From positions 33,001 through 97,000 of the forward strand of contig NW_026729329.1 of the NCBI RefSeq assembly GCF_030272615.1: a stretch of 64,000 bases of DNA, in the 5' to 3' direction. The stretch's first letter is position 1. Each line of letters starts with the position of its first letter. Below, one piece after another: positions 23,811 to 34,728 of this stretch. The position numbers were made by a program, and so were the translations under genes. The notes below the pieces were generated by a model, which did no database searches, was not told the origin of the DNA, and was given only the letters and a program-made list of their open reading frames with translations. This DNA comes from Cryptomeria japonica. Its lineage: Eukaryota > Streptophyta > Pinopsida > Cupressales > Cupressaceae.

Positions 23811-24418
23811 AGGTTTAATTTCTTTTTATAAAATTTAATAATCGATATTATTAAAAGTAAAATGATTATTTTTTAGGCTAAAGGGGTAATTTATTGTTGA
23901 ATATTAAATATTTGATATTTAATAATTAAGGGGGATTTATTTCGATATTAATGTGAAGTTATTTGTTAGGAAATTGTTATATTTGATTTAGTTAACTTTA
24001 ATAGACAAATTTAAAAACATTATTCGCATTGGCTCAATTAGTTATTTGTGATTTCAATGGAATATTTATTAACATTTATTTTATTAGTATTGGAATTAAT
24101 TAATACTATTAGGGATGATTACTCTCTCTTGATTAAAAATTGAAGAATTATTTGGGTAAATTAATTAATTAATTAATTAAGTTGTGAAGACTTCTAGGGT
24201 AAAATATTTTAGTGTTAAAAATGTAAACGCTAAAATTGTTGAGTTAATTAAATTAACTTTAGGAACCCATTCTTTTAACGCATGAGTTAACCTTTAGTGT
24301 AAACAAATTTAGTTAACCCATCTTTTGATTGTATAACATCTAGTATTTTAGTGTTGTTTTAAAAAAAATTGTTGTTGTGTTTTTGCCCAAAAGTTTGGGC
24401 ATGACACCTTCCTCCTAG

Positions 24419-24438
24419 CTCTCAGGGCTCTAATACCA
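24419..24438 (-). promoter_or_regulatory. E primer-binding site, initiator tRNA-Met
   Basis: The minus strand reads TGGTATTAGAGCCCTGAG at the inner edge of the right LTR. It has one change from the usual TGGTATCAGAGCC. Confidence 0.75.
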
Positions 24439-24766
24439 TGAAGAAGTTGAGAAATACAACTTCAGAGATCCCAAGAACACCTGCAAGCAAAATACCTATC
24501 ACGAGAGAAGAATGGAGGCAAAAAAATAATAATGGTTTTGAAGAAAAAGATTATCATTCAAAGAGGGAACGAAAAAGAAAATACAATACAATCCTTATAA
24601 AAGGAGATTATGCAACCCTAAAGAAACCCTAAAGGGATAATGTGTATTTAATAATTAGATTAAATACCTACCATATTATTAAATGCCTAAGTTTATCTTA
24701 AGTGTAGAGGATAATAGACTAATAATTAAATAAATAATTATTAGCTAATGCATGATAACTCTAACA
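24439..24766 (-). repeat. 5' LTR of E
   Basis: 328 bp, homologous to 17029-17352, running from TGAAGAAGTTGAGAAATAC to ATAACTCTAACA. A TATA-like region is not clear because the whole LTR is AT-rich. Confidence 0.8.
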
Positions 24767-25330
24767 GTTTTAATGAAATTTTTAATGCACTATTTAATGA
24801 GGATGTAGATATGGATCAACTAGTGCTTTGCCATAATATTTTTTAAAAGGGCTTTCATATGATTTCTAATCATTTGTATGAAGAGACAATTGAGAGTCTG
24901 GATGTCTTAATTGTTATGTCAATTTGTGAAGTGAATGATTACAATGACTAGGATGTGATTTTTGATTTGGTACCATTTGAAGAGGATGGTTTTTCTTCTA
25001 TTACTGGTTATGATGGTAATGTTGAAAATATTTCAGACTATTGTGAGCATGGTTTGTTTGATGAGGAAAGAGCTCTTCAAACTAATCAATAAATTCTATT
25101 TGTCTCTGCTAGTAGTGATCAACATGAATCAGAGTCAGAATCTTTAGTTTCATACCAATTGAATGAGTATTTGATCAGAGGAGGCATGAATGATGTCAAA
25201 CATAGGGTTAGCTTGCAGTTTACAAATGTTTGTGTATGTGGTCAGCATGTATGCAATGATATTTTCAAGTTATTGATCACATATGTAGATGAGAATCAGA
25301 TTTTTGATAAGGGTAAATACTAGTATCGCA
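24767..25330 (+). pseudogene. Element A acidic frame, part 2
   Basis: This continues the frame cut by E at 17029: acidic peptides such as NALFNEDVDMDQLV, VPFEEDGFSS and DQHESESESLVSYQ, with stops near 24844, 24950, 25090 and 25320. It has the same composition as 16225-17028. It would be the distal part of a gag-linked protein of unknown role. Confidence 0.5.
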
Positions 25331-25399
25331 TTTTTTGTTGCCTTGGGCCATAAGTCATGGTTTGATTTTTACAAACTACAATATTATGTGTAGAAAAAA

Positions 25400-25790
25400 T
25401 GGGATTGACTCTACCACCTAATGGAGATGTACAAGTTTGTCCAAACTTGTGATGATGATATGAAAACTGAAATACAGTTGAGGTTTGAAGCTTTGATGAA
25501 GTTGAATGGAACTAGAAGAGAAGCTAATACCAAAATAATAAATTATAGATGCAAGTCATGAACTTGTATAAGGAGAAACTATAAGGAGTTTTCAAGTAAG
25601 TGTTTTGGTATTGATGTGGAATACCAGATTGGAAGACAAAGGAAAGCATGGTAAGTTTGATGCCATCTAGTTAAACCCATATCTGATTCAAAGCAAGTGG
25701 GGAGAAGATTCTTATTTTCTCCAAGAAATGATAGATGAAATTAATTAACTGCCTATTCATGGATAGTTCTTGAAATTTTACTTCTCTTGA
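25400..25790 (+). pseudogene. Element A integrase C-terminal remnant
   Basis: Shifting frames give QLRFEALMKLNGTRREA, a K-rich helix, then GRQRKAW and a tail with LPIHG before a final hydrophobic/basic stretch. This order (IQLRFE.L-E.R, K..YF, GKHGKF.A.WL.PY, L.ING..LK.YF) is that of the integrase C-terminal domain in plant gypsy elements. Protease, reverse transcriptase, RNase H and the integrase core are absent between here and the acidic frame, so a large internal deletion is likely. Confidence 0.5.
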
Positions 25791-27302
25791 AGTATTTCTT
25801 TTCCATGAGCAATAGATTAAGCCTTGTGCATATTAGAATATGTTTCTTTTTTATGTTTAAGTTGCTCTATCTAGCTAACTTCCTTTTTAGTCTAATCTTT
25901 GAATGGTCTTCTCCACCAAAGATTCTAGATTCTCGTATCATCCCTAAGTAATGATCATCCCCAACTAGAGCCATTGATAGTCTTGAAAATGATTGTGCAA
26001 AAAAATTTCGTGCCTTAGTCAAAATATTGGTCATTTTGATTTTATTTGGCAATCTGTCTTGTATTTTCAGACTTAGGGTTTAGGGTTTATGTCATTTGGT
26101 TGAGTCTCATTATAAAAAAACCTTAATCGTCTTATATTTCTTCATTACCTTTTTGTCCTAAGTCTGAAGGGTCTAAGCTCGTTGGAAGGGCCATTTATTC
26201 TCTTGATTTAAAGTTATAAATGTCGACCCCATTTTAATTTTATCCTAAGTCTGTGTTTTATTTCCTATGGTCAGGTCCCCTTTCTGATAGCCTAGTGGTT
26301 TATATTTCTAGTAGTTATGGTTCCTCCCAATGTCGCGATCAAAAGATGTTTACCACCACTACTCTATGAAATCGTGAGATCTTGCCACGTGTCCCTCTTT
26401 GACCGACAGTTTAACCAAAGAAATAACCTTAACTTTGTGGTTACTGTTCACTTTCAATTAAAACTTGAGCTACTAAAGGTACATAATTATGCACATGAAA
26501 AAAAACAACAATGATATTTTAATCTTAACCCAAAAGGTGCCCGAGGGTTAGCGGCCAGTGTTAGGCGATCATTGTGGCTGACAAATAAAGGGCAAACAAA
26601 TCTAATGGTCCTCACAGTCCCATGAAGGAAGATGCAAGGAAGTTAAGGACCGCGACATCATGAGATGATGCCACATATCCAAGGCAAGCCGAGATAAGTT
26701 GGAAGGTGGGGGTCACTCACTGAGGTGAGGTGGAAGGTGAGTTGGAGATGTTGTGTCATACCTTTGACGGGACCGCTTTCCCCATGTGATTGTTAATGTT
26801 AGATGGACCACTATTGTTCTTGCAATTTGCCAAAGATTAATTAATCAATGGTGGAGATTCAAACTTAATTCAAATGCAGTTTTGAGTCATTTCTTCACTA
26901 AAATGAGAAGTAATGGCAGATGAAATGGTGACACTCTGCTCCAAAATGGTAATAAATGAATTCTCATAGCCATTTCTAACTCACAAAGCAATTCAAAGGC
27001 GATCAGAAGGTGTTTCCTGAGACAAAACAATCGGTGCGAGTCCTCGCAATGCAAAATTGGGTTTTATCTGGTGTGTACAAAGTTGTAAGTTGCTAAATCC
27101 TTCTTCTATGTTTTTAGAGTTGTTGAAAGTGCGAATTGCATGAAATTGTAGTGAAAAGGTTACGAATTGCTCAAGGGTTTTTGAAATTTGGTAAAAAGGG
27201 GTGATAATTCACATATGTTGTGTTGAATTTGATAGTCTCTTGTTAAGCCCTAGTTTCTACTTTCCTTATGTGGGTAATTGTAAGAAGCCCTAGTCAAATA
27301 GG
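25791..27302 (+). other. Gene-free stretch before the right A frame
   Basis: No supported gene. It must contain the end of the A interior and the start of the right LTR, but the boundary is not clear. A polypurine run followed by TG (AAAAAGGGG then TGATAATTC, 27194-27211) is one candidate. A TATA-like TATAAAAAAA lies at 26111, and two TTTAGGG units at 26075. Short frames (26317-26514) are not supported. Confidence 0.35.
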
Positions 27303-30300
27303 ATGGCTCCCCTACGAAACCACTCAGGACAGATAGAGTATCTAAAGACAAATCTATTTGATAATTTTATTGATGAATTGAAGCCCTCAATAAATGATAA
27401 ATATTAGGGGCAGAGACTTGTACAAGGTAAAACCTTAGGAGAAGGGTTAACTAACAAGGCATATAACATCGTGGATGCTAGGGTGTTAATTACTGGTGTG
27501 GAATTATTTAAGTTGTGGTATGGACAAAGAAATTTGCAAGGCCCATTTTCAAGTGTCAGGCAATATGACTTTGGCAGGTTAGTGGTTCCCAATGTATTCA
27601 TGGATTTTGACCTCTTCAAAGTTGTTGCAGACAGATATGAGCCCATTTATAGAGTTATAAGGGGAAATGAGTGAGAACTTTTGTTGACAATCAGGGAGGA
27701 ATTTCAAAAGATTTTTTATTTGTATGAACCTTCTGCTACCTTGGTTCAGAGAGATTTGAATGAACTAAAGATTGAATATTATAGAATGAAGGGTTTTATT
27801 AGAGCTAGCCTCCTTCTAGCTCATTTGGCAAAAGTGGGAGATACAACTTATCATATTAACCCTAGTTCAAAAGAGCCCTTTCCTATTGGTGATTTCACCA
27901 AATATTTGCAAGCCACTTTCTTTTCTCTATGCAAGATTTTAGGGTTCAACCCTATTACAGTCATGCCACCTAATTTTATGCATATGGCTATAGAAATTTA
28001 GCATCTAGATTTTACAGTGGTTTTTTACTTTGCCCCGTACCTAGAAGAGAAGATTCATGAGGGGTTGCAAGATATTAAGAATGGTGTATTTAGCACTCAT
28101 TTCTATTGGTATTCATTGTTAATGCACATGTTCTTATATAGAAATGTATATTATTGTGAGGGTGTCATTAACCTCAAGAGAACAGTTGACAATATTGAGA
28201 TGATGGTGCAACTTTGGAGTATAGACATGTCTTGGGACAGACAGGAAGCAAGTTTTGTTAGGTTTTATAGTAGTTTTTCTTCTAGACTAAGGAAGAGATT
28301 AACCGTGAATCCACCAAAGATTTCCACGAAGCTACATGATTTTGTAAGACCAAAGGAAAGGCTGCCACTATTTAAAACTGAGCACAACTAGGGGGACATC
28401 ATTCCTTATCCTATTAGTACAATTATCAAAGTTTATGGTTTCCCTGGCCAGCCAGATGTATTACCTTTTAATGTTCCTTTGAGGTTAGATTTTGGTGAAG
28501 TATTGTGGCAAATAGGTTGTGTACATGATAAGGAGTTGAAGGATAGAGGAAAATGGACTATTTTCCTTGATTATACTATCATCCCATACTTTGTGATTAT
28601 AAAAGGGGGATATGTGCATTTTGACAAGATTTTTGCACCATATCATTTAGGGGTTTGCACAATCAGACATAGTGACTCAGAGGGGTTTTACAATATTTTT
28701 AGGGTAAGAATAAAGGAAGTCCATTGCCCCATGAATACAATTTCCATAAGGATATAATAAAAAATGAATTTCATCTCAAGACTCGGGATTGGATGAAGGA
28801 GAAATGGATAGCTTTTAGGAAGCTATGGGCTATAGTACAGAAAATGGATCCCAGTTATGATCCAGTAAAGAACTTCACTTTATTTTGTGCCAAAATATAT
28901 GTTGTCATGAACAATTTTGATGAACTAATTCTTGCATTAAAAGAAAAGAGAAACGGACTTGAGGAAGTTCATGTCTGGCAAGTTGAGAGAAGAAATGTGC
29001 AGCAGCCTACAACCATCACACCGAAAGAAGCAACCCTGATTAATTAGATGAGAATGAAACAACTGGGTTCGCCTCCTCCTCCACCTCACAAAATAGATGG
29101 GCTAGAAGAAGCTAGACCTAGCTATGTGCCTCCTCCAAAGGGTGTGTTGTAATAAAAATGGTAAGAGAAGAAACAAGTAGTGAAGAGGAGAGTAGTAGTG
29201 ATAGTGAAAGGTTGGTAAGAAGAAAAGGAAAGAAGATAATAAAGATGGAGCCACCCCCAAAAACACAAGTAAAACCTTTTAAAGGGGTCAAGATCATTGA
29301 TCTTGAAGAATTAGACAAAATTCCTTCACCACCTCATGTGCCTTTTTAACCTCCAAGGCAGGTTGAAGAACAAAGAGAGGAGCAGCACTTGGAAGAACAA
29401 TAGGAGGAAGGTACCATCATAGTGATGAATTGAGAGATGTAGATTGGCATTCCTCCTGTGCCACCCACTTTTGAATTGGACCTCACTCCTTTGGATATTC
29501 AGGGTAGAGCCTTTAGAGATGCTAGGAAGGAGGCATGTGATAGATTCTTGAAGATGAATCCTCTGTAAGAAGCCCAACCTTCTTGCAATCTATATGTAAA
29601 ATGAATATAGAAGAATACAAGAGGAGAAGTGCTGAGAGAAAGGCCCAAAAACAACACAGATCTGATCAGGAAAATTAGGAAGAGGTTAAAAATAAAATGA
29701 TGGAAGGATTTAAAGGAATTACTACAGATGAAGGTGGGATGATTATAAATCAGTTTAGAGTCTTTTTTTTCTAGAATGGGATATAGATGATGTAGTGGAT
29801 TTTGATGCAATCAGAAAATCAAAAGATCAACAGTTTAGTTCAGAGGAAGAAGTAAGGGTGGCACTGAAAGGGTCAGAATTTGTAAATGATTATGCAAATT
29901 TGGCAATATGGGCACTAGAATAGGGACCTAAGAGGCCTAATATTAGTGATATCAATCCAAACTTGAGGGAAAGCCTCATTATAAAAAGATCCACTTATAC
30001 ATCAAATGTTGAGGCCTCAAAGTTAGCTATTGATGTGGCCAAATTGGCCCATGAAACTTCAAAGAGGGAGGCTAAAGAAAAAGAGGAGCTAATGAAGAAG
30101 TTTGAAGATCTTTTCAGTGATTATAATGCAGTTCAACAAAGGTGTGTGGAGCTGCAAACTAAAGTTCAAATTCTTGAGGAAAGATAGATAGGAGAATCTT
30201 CTTCATCTCCTACAATTGCAACAGTCCCATCAATGTCTAGGTCTCCACCTATCTCACATGTAGATGCAATAGTTCAATTCAATAGTGAGACTGATGTTCC

Positions 30301-31084
30301 AAGCACACCATCAATGCCATATGTTGATAAAGAGCCTGAACCCACTAGATCAACTGACCCAACAAGAGCCCAAATTTTGGAGAAAGTCAATGAGTTGAAA
30401 AATAAGCTAAAGGAGTTAGAGGACCAGTCTTCCTGTAAGTAGAGAGAGATAGTTAGCTCAGTGATAACTCATTTGAATGTGAAGGTGGATAGTAGATTAA
30501 ATAGCATTCATTCTTTATATTCTTTATTGTTTAATGCTATTTAAAGTTTTGACAGAGATAAGGATGTGTCAATCCCTTTGTTTACAAAATGGTTACAAAG
30601 GGGAAATAAACTCAGAATAATGTCAATGGATTCCAAATGCCATGCTGAGAGGCGACCCACACTTCAGCCAATCTATCCTTTGGTAAAATCAATGCAGGAA
30701 GCTCACATGCTGCCAGAAAATATAGAAAGAAAGATAATGGAGTTGATGAGAAGCTTCATTGAGCTGAATGAAACACTTATGTCAGGTATTGAAGATGAGA
30801 GTGGGGCAATTAAGTCTTTAAAATTTTGGAAGGAAGAGGCAGAAAGAGTCATCAACACTCAAGTGGACTTGATTTATGAGGAACTAGATACTGGCATGCT
30901 AGAGGACATGATGGACAAAATAATATCTACAAGAACATTTTTTGAATCTTTTGAAAGAGAGACAAATCAAGTGGCAGTTAAGTATACTCCATACAAAGAA
31001 AAAGATGATGAGATTATGAATTTCAAATGGCCATCAGATGAAGAATATGGTGAATGGAGTAATACTTACTTAAAGGAAGAATAA
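27303..31084 (+). pseudogene. LTR-borne gag-like protein of element A, right copy
   Basis: The start ATG at 27303 opens a frame that runs with a few stops (27405, 27672, 27999) to about 28730, then continues in shifted frames to the TAA ending at 31084, about 1260 codons in all. Visible parts are an N-terminal globular domain with QYDFGRLVVPNVFMDFDLFK (27560-27620), a second block with WSIDMSWDRQEASFVRF and GGYVHFDKIFAPYHLG, a proline run (SPPPPPH), an acidic linker with a basic cluster (RRKGKKIIK), a long coiled coil (29990-30190, 30370-30430) and a conserved end (NFKWPSDEEYGEW). No catalytic motif or membrane segment is visible. The family is unknown to me. Its position upstream of the LTR TATA box and LTR end is the odd feature. 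Confidence 0.5.
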
Positions 31085-31383
31085 GGACTACAAATAGTTA
31101 GTTAGTTAACTATTTGATGTAACAGTCTAGCAGGCGGTCTTGTTTCTTTACAACAATTACTTTTTGGACATGGACAACAACAAGGTGGGCTCGTCTCAGA
31201 TCTTCATTGACAACAACAAAAAGGGGTAGTGCATAAAGTGTGAAGATAAATCAGTTTGAGATATTTTGTCTTGGTTGTGACATTCCTTAAGGGGAATATT
31301 TTGTAACTGAATTATGGGTAATCGATCTTTTTTGAGTGACAGGTGTCTTCTCTGGCCCATAGCTTGTTTCCTCCCTTATTCTC

Positions 31384-31390
31384 TATAAAA
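31384..31390 (+). promoter_or_regulatory. TATA box of the element A LTR, right copy
   Basis: CTCTATAAAAGGG, conserved with 6769 in the left copy and followed by the same GAATTCAAGGCCAAGAGA. It lies 300 bp downstream of the LTR-borne frame. Confidence 0.6.
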
Positions 31391-31913
31391 GGGAATTCAA
31401 GGCCAAGAGACAGGGGTCCAAAATTGATCTCTGAACTTAGTTTTTCTAAAATTTAAAGTCATACATGTTCCTATAGCAGGTTTTAGCTTAAGATGAGTTA
31501 GTTGTAAAGTCATTTATAGAGCAATGAAAAGCATTTAGTGTCAAGTTTTTTGCAAGTTCTTGAAGGAGTTATATGTAAATTATTTTGTGGCAGAAGATAC
31601 CTAATCAAGTCAATAAAATATAAGTCAAATCCATTTCTCCAGTGTATAATTTTATCATATTTTGAATGAGTAGAATCAAGGGGTTTTTCATTCGTTGCAC
31701 TATTGTGGTGTATGTATTTTTTGTTCATGCTTCGATCTAAGGGGTCGATTAAATGCTTGAGTGGAATTGCAGAGTGGTATAGCTTATACAGGGATTTCAA
31801 TAAGTAGTTTGGGTTAGGATTGTAGATGAGATATATTGTAAGGCAATATTATCTTGGATCGTATGCTATTAGATAAAATTCTGTCATATTTTCATTTTAT
31901 ATCTTGTAGATTC

Positions 31914-33196
31914 TGTGTGTGTGAAAATTAGAATAAGTCTGCAAGATGTAAGATACAACACTTCAATTAAGTCATTGCATGCATGGTTAGACAGATATAA
32001 TCATGAATATAAAAGCCATAACAAATTGACCTATTGCCTTCTAAAAGATGCGAGTATAGACTTTCTCTCAGATTTGTCTATGCAATACCAGTGACTAGAT
32101 TACACCAAGCCAAAGGATTTAATCTATATGAGCACAAGATTAAGCTAAATAGATGCAAGATTAAACTAGATATACAAGATTAAGCTAGATGAATGAAGAT
32201 TAAGCTAGATGAATGAAGATTAAACTAGATGAATGAATAATAAGCTAGATGAATGAAAGCAATAACGATCAAACTAAATATGCGAAAAGCTAAACTAAGA
32301 TGCAATAATCTCAAAGCACAATATCTTCAATGACTCCAAAGCAAAAACCGCATAATAACAATAAATCGCCAGGGTGTTTTGAATGAGAGATGAAGGCTGA
32401 ATTTATAGAGACTCAAAATAGAGACCAACGGTCAAGATCGATTAGCAATGAGCAGTTGAGATTCCTCAAGAAAAAGAACAATTGAAATAATTGAGAGATT
32501 AGATTAAGTTAACCTTGAGATAGATTCCAATTTTAGCTTGATTGAATGCATTCAGATTATAAGTTTGAGTTTGCATAAGAGAAATTTAGTTGATTCCATG
32601 CACTTGGGATAAAAATAGGTGATTCCATGCACTTTCCTTTAATTTCCTCAAGATTTTTATTTAGAAAAAGCCTTTTCAATGCAACTGAACCTCTTTCATC
32701 AAAACCTTTGAGTTTTAATTTTAGAGAAAATGATTAATTCAATTTAATTGCCTTTCTGATTTTCAAGTTATCTCAATTTAGAAAAAAAGAAATATCTTAA
32801 GTTTGATTTCTTCTTTCAATTTAATTATTTTCTTTTGTCTTCAATTTAACTCTTTCTTTCGGAGATTAATTCCTCTTTTTGTGATTAATCTCTTTTTGTA
32901 AATCAATTTCTTTTTTTATGATTAAATGGCAAATTTATTTATTAATTAAATATGCTAGGATATTTAATTCAATAAATAGGATAATTGATCAAAATGATTT
33001 ACTTGGAATTATTTAATTGAATAAATAAATAAATATATAATTAATATAGAGTGATTAACTTGCCATGTAACATTAATGATTGAAGAATTAAGTAATTATG
33101 TGCTCAAGGTTGATTTAATTACCTTTGATTAGGACCTTGGTGATGTTTTCGAGATTAGGGGCCCATGGTTTAGGTGACCATTTTTAGGGTATTACA
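31914..33196 (-). repeat. 3' LTR of T
   Basis: 1283 bp; plus-strand ends TGTGTGTGTGAAAA and TTTAGGGTATTACA. It aligns along its whole length with 53955-55236. A minus-strand TATA box (CTATAAAT, 32401-32408) is intact here and damaged in the other copy (54441-54448). A run of about 20-bp repeats lies at 32137-32270. Confidence 0.92.
32137..32270. repeat. Tandem repeat in the T LTR
   Basis: AAGATTAAGCTAGATGAATG and close variants follow each other about six times. The same array is at 54177-54300 in the other LTR, so it predates insertion. Confidence 0.85.
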
Positions 33197-33208
33197 TTTG
33201 CCCCTTTG
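33197..33208 (-). promoter_or_regulatory. Polypurine tract of T
   Basis: The minus strand reads CAAAGGGGCAAA directly before the LTR start TGTAATACCC. Confidence 0.7.
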
Positions 33209-33263
33209 AATTAATGTGCGAGCAGCACGCTGGTTCAAAGAATAGTTGATGTCAAATAGCTAT

Positions 33264-33640
33264 CAGTTCTGAACTTGATGGATCACAAACCGATGAAGAG
33301 TGAGATGTTCAGCTTGATTTGAAGTGATGAAACTGAACAGATTTGATTAAAGCAATACCGATCCTGAACTTGATTGAACAAGAATTGACAAAGAGCGAGA
33401 TACCGTTCCTGAACTTGATTGATCAAGAAACAAGCATCAATCTAGAACTTGATTGAACTAGATTGAGTGAGAGATATAACCAATTCTGAACTTGATTGAA
33501 CAAGAATCGACTAATAAAAGAGTTCAAACCGATTCCGAACTTGATTGAACAAGAATCAACTAAGAAAAGCGATAAAATTGATTCTGAACTTGATCAAACA
33601 AGAATCGATTGTGCAAAGCAAAAATGTCCAGCTTGATTTG
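33264..33640. repeat. Imperfect tandem repeats near the T 3' LTR
   Basis: The core CTGAACTTGATTGAACAAGA recurs near 33264, 33360, 33405, 33445, 33485, 33532 and 33584, at about 40-55 bp spacing, with variable spacers. A longer phrase around CAGCTTGATTTGA and GTGATGAAACTGAACA occurs at both edges (33311 and 33628). 3' tandem repeats are common in Tat/Ogre elements. Confidence 0.75.
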
Positions 33641-34109
33641 ATGTGATGAAACTGAACATTGATTTGAAGATTGATTCAGATTAGGACAAATATTGATATG
33701 CCCCTAGAGATTGTTCTATTTGACATCGAAGAATCTCAACTTGATAAGATGTGATTTAGTTAAGATGCCCCTAGTAACAAGGTTTAATTGATTTTCTTTG
33801 TTTGAAAATTTTTTGTTGCTTGACTTTAGATGAAGATTTTTTTTAAAAATTGACTTTTGATGATGATGATTACTGAAAAGGTGTAATGAGTATGCCCCCT
33901 CGGGAGAAAAATTAAAAGATAGTGAGGGTACAATGATTTTAGGCAATTTTTAGCGATGAAAATGCTAAGCAGTCAACGTTGTGAAATTTTGACTTGAAAA
34001 TTGATGTCAGATTTCGATTTCGATCCTGAAAATAGACTCAGGACAATCGATTTAGCCAAGGGTACAAGTTATATGCCCATCAGAGCAATTTTAAAAATTA
34101 GGGTTTGGG

Positions 34110-34118
34110 CTATATAAG
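34110..34118 (+). promoter_or_regulatory. TATA box of the antisense PMD gene
   Basis: GCTATATAAGGGG on the plus strand, about 660 bp before the first in-frame ATG of the Plant Mobile Domain frame and opposite in direction to T. It suggests that the antisense gene had its own promoter. Confidence 0.5.
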
Positions 34119-34267
34119 GGGTTCAATGTGTCATTGTCAATTCATTTTCACCTCTCAAAGTTTAAAATTTGAAAAACCTCTTGCAAATAAAAATGGTCAT
34201 TCTGATTCAAGAGCATCGATTCGAGTGCCAAAGATGACATAATCAACCGTAGAACTATACCCCAATA

Positions 34268-34728
34268 GTAAGTGATCAATCTTTAACCTTTCATTTCTTA
34301 ATTTTTAAATTTTGTTCAATTATTTTATTGTAAAATTCATTTAAAGTCTTTTTTATTTTTTGTCGTGCGGTGTTATACTGTTACTCGTATGAGTATCTAT
34401 CCTTTTGTGTTTTGTTGTTTGAGCAAGTAGGGTTTTTTGTCTGATGTATACCCTTGCTTCATATGAAAATGTTCTTGATAGACCATTTTTTCGTATGAGA
34501 GGATAATGTTTGTCGTATGAGAGTGTTTAATCATTCGGCATGTAATCTTGGCTCGTACGAGTTTCTACTTGTCTATGAAAACTCGTATAAAAAACAACAA
34601 GCATTTTTGAGAGTGTAAACAACAATTTTTAATTTTGAATGTTGTATATTTGGATTCTATAGCATGTTTATCACATTCTTAGTGCAAATTTGATCACGTA
34701 CTGACTATTTGTATGTTCGATTTTGCAG
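34268..34728 (+). other. Possible intron in the PMD transcript
   Basis: A GTAAGT donor at 34268 and a pyrimidine-rich TTTTGCAG acceptor ending at 34728 lie between the TATA box and the PMD frame. The intervening 461 bp are T-rich. The upstream piece (34194-34267) has no long open frame, so it would be 5' untranslated or decayed. Confidence 0.35.

Larger units (their letters stand above)
22533..24438 (-). repeat. Tandem array of E primer-site units
   Basis: Units of about 290-305 bp start at 22533, 22821, 23114, 23419 (incomplete, to about 23686) and 24143. Complete units end in a primer-site copy (TCTAATACCA or TGATACCA) followed by the first LTR bases (GAAGAAGTTGAGA), at 22820, 23113, 23418 and 24438. 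Only the last is next to the real LTR. (AT)n and a 38-bp (GT)n run at 23735-23808 interrupt the array. Confidence 0.8.
17029..24766 (-). mobile_element. Short-LTR non-autonomous element E, nested in A
   Basis: LTRs at 17029-17352 (324 bp) and 24439-24766 (328 bp) begin TGAAGAAGTTGAGA and end CTCTAACA. A polypurine tract lies inside the left LTR and an initiator-Met primer site inside the right LTR, so the element reads on the minus strand. The flanks are TTTTT and GTTTT, consistent with a 5-bp duplication with one change. Within 7.1 kb of interior I find no gag or pol. The interior holds another LTR-like piece, an old copia LTR piece and a tandem array of its own primer-site region. It must have depended on another element's proteins. 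Confidence 0.75.

Noticed and set aside
22533-24438. CRISPR-like regular repeats
   Set aside because: Units of about 300 bp with primer-site ends in a plant retroelement; there are no short repeats with unique spacers.
26075-26089. TTTAGGGTTTAGGG, telomere-like; also CCCTAAACCCTAAA near 59727
   Set aside because: Only two units each; this is common by chance in plant DNA and not evidence of a telomere relic.
26924-26941. TGGTGACACTCTGCTCC, similar to a tRNA-Arg primer site
   Set aside because: It needs an inserted base and lacks the GGGGA end, and the sequence upstream does not match the A LTR terminus.
27303-31084. A host gene reading for the long coiled-coil frame
   Set aside because: It has a homologous copy at 4201-6456, lies within a repeat with an LTR terminus, and is broken by frameshifts in both copies.
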